A stretch of 64,000 bases of DNA from Acidobacteriota bacterium (lineage in GTDB: Bacteria; Acidobacteriota; Holophagae; Holophagales; Holophagaceae): the NCBI GenBank assembly GCA_021794095.1, contig JAJYRN010000002.1, positions 1-64,000 on the forward strand. The letters run 5' to 3'. Position 1 is the first letter of the stretch, and each line of letters opens with the position of its first letter. Shown here in pieces: positions 1 to 11,284 of this stretch. The notes under the pieces were generated by a model that saw only the letters and a list, made by a program, of their open reading frames with translations, was not told where the DNA came from and did not search any database. Made by a program: the position numbers and the translations under genes.

Positions 1-78
1 CCCGAACACGGCCGTTAAGACCCGGAGGGCCGATGATACTGCTCCCCACAGGAGTGGAAAAGTAGGTCGCTGCGACGT
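1..78 (+). rRNA. rrf: 5S ribosomal RNA, 3' part
   Basis: The window opens inside a 5S rRNA. The run CCCGAACACGGCCGTTAAG and the end AGTAGGTCGCTGCGACG are the conserved 3' half of bacterial 5S (loop B/C region and closing helix). The 5' part lies outside the window, so the rest of the rRNA operon should lie to the left. The exact 3' end near position 78 is inferred from the usual 5S ending, and a strong hairpin follows at once. Confidence 0.93.
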
Positions 79-89
79 TAATCTCTACC

Positions 90-124
90 CTTGGGCCATC
101 CGATATGGATGGCCCAAGTCCGTT
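90..124 (+). terminator. rRNA operon terminator hairpin
   Basis: A perfect 12-bp inverted repeat (CTTGGGCCATCC at 90-101 and its complement at 107-118) with a 5-nt GATAT loop lies 12 nt after the 5S end and is followed by a short TCCGTTT tract. It is best read as the intrinsic terminator of the rRNA operon. Confidence 0.85.
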
Positions 125-207
125 TAAAGGCACTGGCCCCGCGCCTTTCAGGGGGATTTTCGTGCGCTCATCCGATACACTGAGTGGATTCCGCATGGAG
201 GCTGACG

Positions 208-2919
<2,712 letters not shown>

Positions 2920-2942
2920 CCCCATCTGGGGTATCCTGGAAA

Positions 2943-2966
2943 GGCCGCGCCCCGCGCGGCCTTTTT
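2943..2966 (+). terminator. intrinsic terminator of ppdK
   Basis: A 7-bp GC stem (GGCCGCG / CGCGGCC, 5-nt loop) is followed directly by TTTTT at 2962-2966. It lies 23 nt after the ppdK stop and ends just before the ettA start, which argues for ATG 2980 rather than the in-frame GTG at 2965 as the ettA start. Confidence 0.85.
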
Positions 2967-2979
2967 GTCGGATCCCGCC

Positions 2980-4665
2980 ATGGCCAAGACCGCGACCGAG
3001 CAGCCCGAGATCATCTACTCGATGATGCGGGTCAGCAAGATCTACAACAACAAGCCCGTCATCAAGGACATCTCCCTCAGCTACTTCTACGGCGCGAAGA
3101 TCGGTGTGCTGGGCCTCAACGGCTCCGGCAAGAGCACGGTGCTGCGGATCATGGCCGGCGTGGACCAGGACTTCAACGGCGAGGCCGTGCTGAGCAAGGG
3201 CTACACCACCGGCATCCTCGACCAGGAGCCGAAGCTGGACGAAGGCAAGACCGTCCGAGAGGTCGTGGAGGAGGGCGCCGCCGAGAAGGTGGCGTGGTTG
3301 AAGGAATACAACGCGATCGCGGAGCAGTTCGCCGATCCTGACGCCGATCTGGACGCCCTGCTGGCGCGGCAGGGCGAGCTCCAGGAGAAGATTGATGCCC
3401 ACGACTGCTGGGATCTGGATACGCAGCTGGACCAGGCCATGGACGCCCTGCGCTGCCCCGATCCCGAGACGAAGATCGGCGTTCTCTCTGGTGGCGAGCG
3501 GCGCCGGGTGGCTCTGTGCCGGCTGCTGCTCCAGAAGCCGGACATCCTGCTGCTGGACGAGCCCACCAACCACCTGGACGCCGAGACCGTGGCCTGGCTG
3601 GAGAAGCACCTCCAGGACTACGCGGGCACGGTCATTGCTGTCACCCACGACCGCTACTTTCTGGACCATGTGGCGGAGTGGATCCTGGAACTGGACCGTG
3701 GTGAGGGCATCCCCTGGAAGGGCAACTACTCGAGCTGGCTGGAGCAGAAGCAGGGCCGGCTGGCCAAGGAGGAGAAGTCCGACCAGAAGCGCCAGAAGAC
3801 GCTGGAGCGCGAGCTGGAGTGGATCCGCATGTCGCCCAAGGGGCAGCACACCAAGAGCAAGGCCCGCATCGCCAACTACGAGCGGCTGGCGGGCGAGGAG
3901 GGTCGCCAGAAGGAACAGGAGCTGGAGATCTACATCCCCAGCGGCCCGCGCCTCGGCGACCTCGTGGCCGAGTTGACGGGCGTGACGAAGGCCTACGGCG
4001 ACCGGGTACTCTTCGAAAACCTGACCTTCGCCATCCCCCGCGGCGGCATCCTGGGCGTCATCGGCCCCAATGGCGCCGGCAAGTCCACCCTGCTGCGCCT
4101 GCTCACGGGCCAGGAGGCACCCGAGGCTGGCACGATCCGCCTGGGCGACACCGTGAAGATGGCCTACGTGGACCAGCTTCGCGCGAAGCTGGATCCCGAG
4201 AAGAGCGTCTTCGAGGCCGTCTCGGGCGGCTACGAGCAGATCGAGCTGGGCGGCAAGCTCATCAACGCCCGCGCCTGGCTCAGCCGCTTCGGCTTTTCCG
4301 GCGACGCCCAGCAGAAGAAGGTGCGTGAGCTGAGCGGCGGCCAGCAGAACCGCCTGAACCTGGCGCTCACGCTGAAGAGCGAGGCCAACCTGCTGTTTTT
4401 CGATGAACCCACCAACGACCTCGACGTGAACACCATGCGGGCCCTGGAAGAAGCCATCGAGTCCTTCGCCGGCAGCGCCGTGCTGGTGAGCCACGACCGC
4501 TGGTTCCTGGACCGCCTGGCCACCCACATCCTGGCCTTCGAGGGGGATTCGAAGGTGGCATTCTTCGACGGCAACTACACCGAGTACGAGCAGTACCGGA
4601 AGGATGTCCTGGGCCTCAAGCCCTTCGATCCCCACCGCATCAAATACCGCAAGCTGACCCGATGA
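2980..4665 (+). CDS. ettA: ABC-F translation factor EttA
   Basis: A 561-aa soluble protein with two ABC ATPase domains and no membrane segments. Domain 1 has Walker A GLNGSGKST near residue 45, signature LSGGERRRVALC and Walker B LLLDEPTNHLD. Domain 2 has GPNGAGKST, LSGGQQNRLNLA and LLFFDEPTNDLD. Between them is the charged linker, and the C-terminus RIKYRKL is typical of EttA. EttA binds the ribosomal E site and gates the first elongation steps according to the ATP/ADP ratio. Length matches E. coli EttA (555 aa). The stop overlaps the next start by 4 nt, so co-transcription with 4662-5282 is likely. Confidence 0.93.
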   Translation: MAKTATEQPEIIYSMMRVSKIYNNKPVIKDISLSYFYGAKIGVLGLNGSGKSTVLRIMAGVDQDFNGEAVLSKGYTTGILDQEPKLDEGKTVREVVEEGAAEKVAWLKEYNAIAEQFADPDADLDALLARQGELQEKIDAHDCWDLDTQLDQAMDALRCPDPETKIGVLSGGERRRVALCRLLLQKPDILLLDEPTNHLDAETVAWLEKHLQDYAGTVIAVTHDRYFLDHVAEWILELDRGEGIPWKGNYSSWLEQKQGRLAKEEKSDQKRQKTLERELEWIRMSPKGQHTKSKARIANYERLAGEEGRQKEQELEIYIPSGPRLGDLVAELTGVTKAYGDRVLFENLTFAIPRGGILGVIGPNGAGKSTLLRLLTGQEAPEAGTIRLGDTVKMAYVDQLRAKLDPEKSVFEAVSGGYEQIELGGKLINARAWLSRFGFSGDAQQKKVRELSGGQQNRLNLALTLKSEANLLFFDEPTNDLDVNTMRALEEAIESFAGSAVLVSHDRWFLDRLATHILAFEGDSKVAFFDGNYTEYEQYRKDVLGLKPFDPHRIKYRKLTR

Positions 4666-5282
4666 CCGACGTTCCGCCCCTCGCCTCCAGGCTGGTCCTG
4701 CTCACGGCGGGCGCCGCCTTCGCCCTGGGCGGCGCGGTGGTCGGCCTCGGGATCGCCAACCAGGTGCCTCTGGCCTGGGGTTTCGGCCTCGCCTGCCTCC
4801 TCCAGGTGGCGCCGTCCCTGGCCCTGGGGCATCGGCTCCGGGAAGGGCTGGGCAACCGGGGGCTGGACGGCGAGCGACGCACCCTCCGGATCACCAGCCA
4901 TCTCCTGCGCTTCCTGGCCCTGGGCCTGGCCATCGCCTGTGCCTTGGCCTGGACCGCGGGCGACACGCCGAAGGCCACATCCCTGGACCTCGTACTCGCC
5001 GGAACCGCCCTGCTGGCCTGGCTCGGCCTCTGGCTCGCCAAGCGGCGCCTTGGGGAACTGCATGCCTCGCTGGCCCTCGATGCGGCGCGCAGCCGCACTC
5101 TGGCGGCTTTCGCGGGGCTCTGCCTGGCGGGCGGCCTGCTGGGGCTGGTCTTCCCCTGGGCCGGTCCGGCGGCCGGGCTGCTCCTGGCCGGCTGGCAGTT
5201 CCACGAGGGGCGGATGATGGCCAAGGCCACGACCGTGTCCCTGGTGGGCTGTGGCGGGTGCGGGAGCTGCGGCTGCGGATGA
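4662..5282 (+). CDS. small CDF-like membrane protein with Cys-rich tail
   Basis: A 206-aa hydrophobic protein of unknown function with about five or six predicted membrane spans. The last two spans, around ALDAARSR...FPWAGPAAG...WQFHEGRMM, resemble the TM5-TM6 region of cation diffusion facilitators, but the usual HD-HD metal-site residues are not evident and there is no cytosolic CDF domain. It ends in GCGGCGSCGCG, four cysteines in eleven residues, a plausible metal-binding tail. It overlaps ettA by 4 nt and the methyltransferase by 4 nt (ATGA), so the three genes probably form one operon. The coding call is firm; the CDF relationship is tentative. Confidence 0.75.
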   Translation: MTDVPPLASRLVLLTAGAAFALGGAVVGLGIANQVPLAWGFGLACLLQVAPSLALGHRLREGLGNRGLDGERRTLRITSHLLRFLALGLAIACALAWTAGDTPKATSLDLVLAGTALLAWLGLWLAKRRLGELHASLALDAARSRTLAAFAGLCLAGGLLGLVFPWAGPAAGLLLAGWQFHEGRMMAKATTVSLVGCGGCGSCGCG

Positions 5283-6145
5283 TGCGGGCCCTGGAGCTGT
5301 TCTCGGGCCTCGGCGGGTGGCGCCTGGCCCTGGGGGGCCGGGGCGAGGTGGCGGCGGCCTACGACGTGAACGAGGCGGCCAACGCCACCTACACCCTCAA
5401 CCACGGCGCGTCACCGAAAGCGAGTGAGCTGGCCACGATTCCGGCCTCGGAGCTGGCCTCGCACCGGGCGGACACCTGGCTGCTGAGTCCGCCCTGCCAG
5501 CCCTTCTGCCGCATGGGGAACCACCAGGGCCTCGATGACCGGCGCAGCCGCGCCTTCCACCGCCTCATGGACCTCTTTCCGGAGCTGCCGCCGGAGGGCC
5601 TGGTGCTGGAGAACGTCAGCGGCTTCCTGGGCTCGGACGCCCACGCACTGCTGGTGGAGCGGCTGCGGGCCCACGGCCTGCACCGCCTCGACCTGGTGGC
5701 TTGCCCCAGTCGCTTCGGCCTGCCCAACCAGCGCCCCCGGGTGTTCGTGGTGGCCTCGCGGCGGCCGCTGGAGGCGCGGCCCCTGCCGGACCTTCCGTTA
5801 CGCCGGATCGCCGAGTTCCTGGACGATGTGGAAGACGAGAGCCTCTACCTGTCGGAACCGATCCTGGCCCGGCACCGGCCCGGCCTGGACCTGGTGACGG
5901 CGGAGGATCGCCGCAGCACCTGCTTCATCGGCGGCTACGGCCAGCGCTACGTCGCCAGCGGCTCCTTCCTGCGCACCACCCGGGGCGTCCGCCGCTTCTC
6001 GACCGCCGAAGTGGCGCGCCTCCTGGGCCTGCCGGCAGGGTTTCGGTTCCCGGCGCATGTGCCACTGGAGGCCCGCTACAAGCTGCTGGGCAATGGCCTC
6101 TCCATCCCCGTGGCGGCCTGGGCGCTCTCCCACCTCGACGGCTAG
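5279..6145 (+). CDS. Dnmt2-type cytosine-C5 methyltransferase (probable tRNA MTase)
   Basis: A 288-aa SAM-dependent cytosine-C5 methyltransferase. Motif I ALELFSGLGG, motif IV SPPCQPFCRMG with catalytic Cys73, motif VI LENVSGF, motif VIII FGLPNQRPRVF, and C-terminal LLGLPAGFRFP and YKLLGNGLS are all present. Two features point to Dnmt2/TRDMT1 rather than a restriction methylase: PPCQPF followed by R-M-G, and CFIGGYGQRYVASGS (from residue 215), matching the Dnmt2 CFTKGYGSYIEGTGS block. The protein is compact and has little room for a target-recognition domain. Dnmt2 methylates C38 of tRNA-Asp in eukaryotes; the Geobacter homologue has been reported to act on tRNA-Glu. No restriction endonuclease is adjacent. 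ATG 5279 gives the ATGA overlap with the upstream gene. Confidence 0.88.
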   Translation: MMRALELFSGLGGWRLALGGRGEVAAAYDVNEAANATYTLNHGASPKASELATIPASELASHRADTWLLSPPCQPFCRMGNHQGLDDRRSRAFHRLMDLFPELPPEGLVLENVSGFLGSDAHALLVERLRAHGLHRLDLVACPSRFGLPNQRPRVFVVASRRPLEARPLPDLPLRRIAEFLDDVEDESLYLSEPILARHRPGLDLVTAEDRRSTCFIGGYGQRYVASGSFLRTTRGVRRFSTAEVARLLGLPAGFRFPAHVPLEARYKLLGNGLSIPVAAWALSHLDG

Positions 6146-6168
6146 GCGCCACCGCGGGACCATGGCGC

Positions 6169-6750
6169 ATGGACCTCCTCCTGGCCGCCTTCCCGCCGGA
6201 ACTCGGATCGCTGCGCGACGCGCCGCCACGGGGGTGGGCGACTGCCTGCACGGGCGTGGGGGCGCTCACGGCCGCGGCCACGGCAGCCCGGCTGATCGTG
6301 GAGCGGCGGCCGGAGCGGGTGGTGTTCCTGGGCACCTGCGGGCGCTACGACGACCGCCTGGACCTGTTCGACTGCCTCTGGGCCACCGAGGCCATCGCGA
6401 CCTCCCTGGAGGAGGTGCGGGGCGAGGCCTACCGGCCGGAGATCGAGCGCACCCGCTGGGCAGCTTCCCTGGCGGGCCCGCTGCCGGGCCGGACCGTGGC
6501 CGTGCCCCCCGCCATCACCCGCACCCTGGAGGGGGCGCGGGCCCTGGCTGCCGTCGCGCCGGTGGAGCATCTGGAATTGACGGGCGTCTACGCCGCCTGC
6601 GAAGCCGCCGGTGTGACCTTCGGTGGGGCGCTGGTAGTGGTAAACGATGTGGGCCCTGACGCCCAGGCCCAGTGGAAGGCGAACCACGGTGAAGGCAGCG
6701 CGCGGCTGATCAAGGCGTTGCAGGCGTCCAGCTTCTTCGCAGGGGCGTGA
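6169..6750 (+). CDS. nucleoside phosphorylase / MTAN-superfamily protein
   Basis: A 193-aa protein with the fold signature of the purine nucleoside phosphorylase / MTA-SAH nucleosidase family: an early TGVGALTAA glycine loop, a VVFLGTCG strand, and a late HLELTGVYAACEAAG helix followed by VVVNDVGP, as in the purine-binding region. It is shorter than typical MTAN (about 230 aa). Candidate activities are futalosine/aminofutalosine hydrolysis in menaquinone synthesis or SAH/MTA hydrolysis; the latter would suit the methyltransferase 23 nt upstream. Neither can be decided from sequence. Its last 41 nt overlap the convergent comEC gene. Confidence 0.7.
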   Translation: MDLLLAAFPPELGSLRDAPPRGWATACTGVGALTAAATAARLIVERRPERVVFLGTCGRYDDRLDLFDCLWATEAIATSLEEVRGEAYRPEIERTRWAASLAGPLPGRTVAVPPAITRTLEGARALAAVAPVEHLELTGVYAACEAAGVTFGGALVVVNDVGPDAQAQWKANHGEGSARLIKALQASSFFAGA

Positions 6751-9046
6751 ACGCCTGACGGCCGTCGCCGGTGGTGATCCGCCAGCCGCCGGGCGCGGCG
6801 GCCACGCGGACGCCCGCGCAGGGCCCCGCCACCCAGGGAGAGAGGCCGCGGGTCGAAAGAAGGGCGAGGGTCTCGGGATGGGGGTGGCCCAGGCTGTTCC
6901 GGAGGCCGGCGGTCAGCAGCACCACCTCTGGATCCAGGGCCGAGACCCAGGCGGGATCGGAGGCGTTGCGGCTGCCGTGGTGCCCGGCCTTCAGGAGCCG
7001 GTGACGGCCCGGGCCCGGGTCCCCCAGCGCGAGGAGGTCGCGCTCCTGGATGGCCAGGGCATCGCCCATGAGCCACAGCTCCCGGTCCTGCCACCGCACC
7101 CGCAGTACCACGGACACCATGTTGGGATCGGCGAGGGCGAAGGGCTTCGGCGGCCAGCGGACGCTGACTTCGGCCGCCCCGCGGCGCCACCCATCGCCCC
7201 GCAGGAGGCCTTCGGTGTCCCGGCGGGAGGGGGCGTACGGAGCCCAGATATCCTCGTCCCAGGCGGTGGCGGGTAGGCTCGTGGAGGCCAGGGGCCAGAG
7301 GCGCGCCAGGGTGGCCCACCCACCGGCGTGGTCGCTGTGCGGGTGGGTCAGCACCAGGTGGACCGGTTCCCGCACCCCTCGACGGCTGAGGACGCGTACG
7401 ATCCGGCGCGCTCCCCAAGGCGTAGGGCCGGTGTCCACCACCGTGGCATCGCCGCCGGGCACCCGGAGCAGGAGGGCGTCGCCCTGGCCCACATCCACGG
7501 CCTCGAGGCTGAGGGTCGAAGGCCTGCGCCCTGTGCCGTGCGTGGCCACCAGAATCAGAGTCCCGCCCGCCAGGGCCACCGTCAGGGCGCGGGTCCGCTT
7601 CGCAAGGGCCTGGCGGTGGGCCAGGACCAGCCAGCCGAGGAGGAGGAGCAGCCAGGGCCAGAGAATCCCTGTGGCCAGCGGTGTAATGCCCGCAAGCGCC
7701 GGCACCAGGCGATCGCCCATCCATCCCAGGACCGCCGCCGCGGCCGGCGTGAGGCCGGGCAGAGGCAGAAGGATCAGCAGCAGGCAGAGGGGCGTGAGGA
7801 AGGCCACCAGGGGCAGCACGAGCAAGTTGGCGACGATGCCCCAGCGCGGGGCGCCGCCGTGCAGCAGGGCCAGCAGGGGCAGGGTGGAGAACCAGGGCGC
7901 GGCGATCCGCGCGAAGGGCAGAGCCAGGCGGCCCAGCAGGGGAGATAGCAGCCCCGCCAGGGGCTCCGCGCCCCAGAGCAGGCCCAGCAGCGCCCACCAG
8001 GCCAGGAGGAAGCCCGGCTCGACGCCCGCCGCGGGATGGCCCAGCAGCCAGGCCAACAGGGCCAGGTGCAGCCCGGCCACCGGCGGCAGCTTCCAGCCGC
8101 TGGCGCGTCCCAGGGCCCAGGCCACGCCCATGAAGAGGCCCCGCCAGACCGGCGCAGAAAAGCCCACCAGGCCGCAGTAGAGCAGACCTGCGGCGATGGC
8201 GCCCGCCGAGGCGCCCCGCAGCCGTAGGCGGCGCAGCAGGGCCTCGATGGCCACCATGACGAGCGTCACCTGGAGGCCGGAGACCACGAGGATGTGGATG
8301 GTGCCGCTTTCGGCGAAGACGCTGAAGTGGGCCTCGTTCGCGGGCGGAATGCCCAGGGCCAGGGCACCCCAGAGATCCTTCGCCGTGGGATCCAGGGGCA
8401 GGGCCTCGAAGCGGCGACGGACGAAAACCTGGAGGCGCAGCAGCCAGGAGGGAGCGGGTGGACCGAGCGGTTCCATCAGTTGGGTCGTAGCGAGGTGGAT
8501 GCGCCTGGGTGCCTCGTCGCTTCGGGCGCGCCAGAGGGGCCGTTCCGCCAGGAACACCGGGGCCGCTGGAACCGGCCGCAACTCCGCGCGAAAGCGGACG
8601 GCTGTGCCGGGCGCTGGAGGTGGCTCGGCGCCATCGGCCGGGACGGTCAAGGGCAGGGAAAGGCCCCGGAGGCTGGCCGGTCCGGTTACGGCCAGCTGCG
8701 TGCGCAGGCGCTGGTTCTGAAGGGTCCAGGGCGCGGCGATCCGGCCCTCCACGGACTGGAAGCCGGTGGGCAGGGCTGTTTCCCACTGGGCCCGCTGGCG
8801 GAGACCCAGGAACGTGATCCCCATCAGGATGGCTGTCAGGGGTACCACCGCCCATCGGCGGCTTCGCACCATCCCCAGAGAAGCGGCCAGTGCCAGTCCG
8901 CCGAGGATGAGCCAGCGCGCGGGCGTCTGGCCATTCCAGCGTTCCGGCAGCAACCACGGGAGCGCACAGGCTGCGCCCATGGCCCAGGCAAGGGGCCAGA
9001 GGGGCGCTCCGGAAAGGCGCTGCCACAGACTGGAACGGGAAAGCAT
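6710..9046 (-). CDS. comEC: ComEC/Rec2 DNA-uptake channel
   Basis: A 778-aa polytopic inner-membrane protein carrying single-stranded DNA into the cytoplasm during natural transformation. The N-terminal third has membrane spans and an OB-like soluble segment. The central Competence domain contains ESGTIHILVVSGLQ. A second set of spans leads into a C-terminal metallo-beta-lactamase domain with VDVGQGDALLL, VDTGPT and the metal motif THPHSDHAGG, plus GHHGSRNAS. All parts of a full-length ComEC are present. It is monocistronic here and its 3' end overlaps the convergent nucleosidase-like gene. Confidence 0.93.
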   Translation of the reverse strand: MLSRSSLWQRLSGAPLWPLAWAMGAACALPWLLPERWNGQTPARWLILGGLALAASLGMVRSRRWAVVPLTAILMGITFLGLRQRAQWETALPTGFQSVEGRIAAPWTLQNQRLRTQLAVTGPASLRGLSLPLTVPADGAEPPPAPGTAVRFRAELRPVPAAPVFLAERPLWRARSDEAPRRIHLATTQLMEPLGPPAPSWLLRLQVFVRRRFEALPLDPTAKDLWGALALGIPPANEAHFSVFAESGTIHILVVSGLQVTLVMVAIEALLRRLRLRGASAGAIAAGLLYCGLVGFSAPVWRGLFMGVAWALGRASGWKLPPVAGLHLALLAWLLGHPAAGVEPGFLLAWWALLGLLWGAEPLAGLLSPLLGRLALPFARIAAPWFSTLPLLALLHGGAPRWGIVANLLVLPLVAFLTPLCLLLILLPLPGLTPAAAAVLGWMGDRLVPALAGITPLATGILWPWLLLLLGWLVLAHRQALAKRTRALTVALAGGTLILVATHGTGRRPSTLSLEAVDVGQGDALLLRVPGGDATVVDTGPTPWGARRIVRVLSRRGVREPVHLVLTHPHSDHAGGWATLARLWPLASTSLPATAWDEDIWAPYAPSRRDTEGLLRGDGWRRGAAEVSVRWPPKPFALADPNMVSVVLRVRWQDRELWLMGDALAIQERDLLALGDPGPGRHRLLKAGHHGSRNASDPAWVSALDPEVVLLTAGLRNSLGHPHPETLALLSTRGLSPWVAGPCAGVRVAAAPGGWRITTGDGRQAFTPLRRSWTPATP

Positions 9047-9075
9047 CCAGGGAGTCTAGCCGGACTGTCCAAACC

Positions 9076-9104
9076 TTGACAGGGGGGGCTGGACCGGGGA
9101 CAGT
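9076..9104 (+). promoter_or_regulatory. possible sigma-70-type promoter for the sigma-54 activator gene
   Basis: A consensus TTGACA at 9076-9081 and a weak GACAGT at 9099-9104 are separated by 17 nt. The start codon is at 9111, so a transcript begun here would be almost leaderless. The -10 matches only half the consensus. Confidence 0.3.
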
Positions 9105-9110
9105 GGGGGC

Positions 9111-10538
9111 ATGAACCCTGCGCGGGCGCTCCTGGTGGATGACGATCCCACCATTCTGGACGTAGTGGGGACGCTGCTGTCCCGGCACGGGCATGAGGTT
9201 GTGGGCACGGGGTCAGGCCTGCGGGGGGCCCAGTTCCTCCGCAGCGAACATTTCGACCTGGCTGTGGTGGATCTCATGCTGCCGGACCTGAGCGGCCTCG
9301 AGTTGGCGCGCCAGGCGGTCGGGAAGCCGGACACGGTGGTGGTGGTGCTCTCGGGCTCCACTTCGGTGGAGACGGCCCTCCAGGCCATGAAGATGGGCAT
9401 CTACGACTACGTGCCCAAGCCCTTCCGGGCGGAGGAACTGGAACACACCCTGCTCCGCGCGATCGAGAAGTCCCGCCTGAACCAGGAGAACAAGCGGTTG
9501 CGGGAACAGATCCAGGGGCAGGCGCCGGGGCCGCAGATGGTCGGCCGGTCCGCGGCCTGGCAGAACCTCCAGGCCCTGCTGCGGCGGGTGGCACCCTCCC
9601 CTTCGACGGTGCTCATCACCGGGCCCTCGGGCACGGGCAAAGAACTCGCCGCCAAGGCCATCCACCAGTGGAGCCCCCGGGCCCAGGGCCCCTTCGTGCC
9701 CATCCATTGCGGCGCCATCCCCGAGACCTTGCTGGAGGACGAGCTCTTCGGCCACGTACGCGGCGCCTACACGGATGCCCGCACGGACCGGCCCGGGCGC
9801 TTCCAGCAGGCGGAGGGCGGCACCCTGTTTCTGGATGAGATCGGCACCATGCCCCTCAGCCTCCAGGTGAAGCTGCTCCGGGTCATCCAGGAGCGGGAAT
9901 TCACGCCGCTCGGATCCGCGCGCACGGTCAAGGCCGATTTCCGGCTGGTGGCGGCCGCGAACGAGGATCTCGGCCGACTGGTGGCCCAGAAGCGGTTCCG
10001 CGAGGATCTCTACTACCGGCTGAACGTGATTCCCATCCAGCTGCATCCGCTCAAGGAACATCCGGATGACATCCCGGTGCTGGTGGCCCATTTCCTCCGG
10101 AAGTTCGCACGGGAGCTGGCGCTCCCGCTGAAGCAGGTGGAACCTGCTGCCCTCCAGGCCATGGAGACCTATGGCTGGCCGGGCAACGTGCGCGAGCTGG
10201 AGAATGCGGTCGAGCGGGCCATGGCCCTGGGCTCCGATCCCGAGCGCCTGTTGCTCCAGGATCTGCCCGCCCCCGTGGCCGGTGTGGTCCCGTCGGTGGC
10301 CTTTCCGAGCCTCCCCCAGCACCGGGATCTCGTGCGGTTCCTCACGGATCTCGAGCGCCACCTGATCCTGGAAGCGCTCCAGGCCACGGGTTGGAACAAG
10401 AGCGAAACCGCGCGCCGCCTGGGCCTGCGCCGGACGACCCTGCTCCACCGGCTGCACGCCCTGGCCATTCCGCTCGATCCCCTCGACGAAACCGGCCGTC
10501 CCCATGCCTCCGCCCTTCTCGCCGGGGAGACTCCATGA
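9111..10538 (+). CDS. NtrC-family sigma-54-dependent response regulator
   Basis: A 475-aa three-domain regulator. The receiver (about 1-120) has LVDDDP and phospho-acceptor Asp54 in VVDLMLPD. The AAA+ domain has Walker A GPSGTGKE near 171, the sigma-54 loop as GAYTDA at 218-223, Walker [11 protein letters not shown] and the arginine-finger region. The C-terminal Fis-type helix-turn-helix contains [18 protein letters not shown]. It should drive sigma-54 promoters when phosphorylated. No partner histidine kinase is adjacent, so the input is unknown. The stop overlaps the next gene by 4 nt. Confidence 0.93.
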   Translation: MNPARALLVDDDPTILDVVGTLLSRHGHEVVGTGSGLRGAQFLRSEHFDLAVVDLMLPDLSGLELARQAVGKPDTVVVVLSGSTSVETALQAMKMGIYDYVPKPFRAEELEHTLLRAIEKSRLNQENKRLREQIQGQAPGPQMVGRSAAWQNLQALLRRVAPSPSTVLITGPSGTGKELAAKAIHQWSPRAQGPFVPIHCGAIPETLLEDELFGHVRGAYTDARTDRPGRFQQAEGGTLFLDEIGTMPLSLQVKLLRVIQEREFTPLGSARTVKADFRLVAAANEDLGRLVAQKRFREDLYYRLNVIPIQLHPLKEHPDDIPVLVAHFLRKFARELALPLKQVEPAALQAMETYGWPGNVRELENAVERAMALGSDPERLLLQDLPAPVAGVVPSVAFPSLPQHRDLVRFLTDLERHLILEALQATGWNKSETARRLGLRRTTLLHRLHALAIPLDPLDETGRPHASALLAGETP

Positions 10539-11194
10539 AGCGCCTGCTCGCGGGCCTGCTCGCGGCCTGCCTCCCGCTGGGGGCCTGGTCGCCCCACATG
10601 CATGAAGTCCAGACAGCCAAGGCGCTGCGCCTCATCCCCTGGCGCATGGCGGCCTTCCTCCGGGCCCACCCCGCGGCGCTAATGGAAGGGGCCCGGGGGG
10701 TGGCCAACGACGAGCCGCCCACGCCCGACCAGGTGGAGGCGGAGTACCGGACCGTCCTGCGCATGAGCGGGGAGCGGGCGCGTCCCGAGGAGATCGCCCG
10801 GGAGCTGGGCGTACTGGCCCATCAGGTGCAATTGCTTCTGGACCCCTCTGCCGTCCAGGGCCTGAGCCCGCTCCGGGAGGATTTCGAAGCCTACGCCGAC
10901 CAGTGGATCCCGCACCTGGTGGTGACCCAGGAACCCTTCTGGGCGGCCGAGGGGCGCCCGGACCTCGATCTGGCCCTCCGGCGCTTCCAGGCCGTGAAAC
11001 TGGCCCGCCATCAAGGGCTCCTGGACCATTTCGATCCGGCCACGGGCCGGCGCCTCGGTTCCTGGGACGACCGCTCCGTGCCCTTCGCCCAGCTCCAGCT
11101 TTCCTTCTCCAACGCCGTCTATGCCACCGCCAACCTTTGGATCCTCGCCTGGAGGCAGGCAGGGAACCAGTGGGAGCTTCCCCATGCACCCTGA
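10535..11194 (+). CDS. secreted zinc-dependent phospholipase C / S1-P1 nuclease-like protein
   Basis: A 219-aa protein with a signal peptide ([17 protein letters not shown]) after which the mature chain would begin W-S-P-H. A mature N-terminal Trp plus nearby His is typical of the zinc phospholipase C / S1-P1 nuclease fold, where the N-terminal Trp is a zinc ligand. Other candidate ligands are His in ELGVLAHQ and ARHQGLLDHFD. The C-terminal NAVYATANLWILAWRQAG resembles the closing helix of that family and the end of the broken gene at 21064-21566. Substrate unknown. It overlaps the upstream sigma-54 activator by ATGA, so it is probably co-transcribed with it. Confidence 0.6.
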   Translation: MKRLLAGLLAACLPLGAWSPHMHEVQTAKALRLIPWRMAAFLRAHPAALMEGARGVANDEPPTPDQVEAEYRTVLRMSGERARPEEIARELGVLAHQVQLLLDPSAVQGLSPLREDFEAYADQWIPHLVVTQEPFWAAEGRPDLDLALRRFQAVKLARHQGLLDHFDPATGRRLGSWDDRSVPFAQLQLSFSNAVYATANLWILAWRQAGNQWELPHAP

Positions 11195-11284
11195 GTCATG
11201 CTGGATCCTGAATAGGCCGATAGGCTAGGCGAATCTCGGCTTTCCCGCTATCTTGCCAAGCAACCCCTCCTTTGGAGTTCGGAC

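Noticed and set aside
9762-9779. GAYTDA in place of GAFTGA in the sigma-54 activator
   Set aside because: Asp at this place and Tyr for Phe are seen in other NtrC-family proteins; not treated as a defect.
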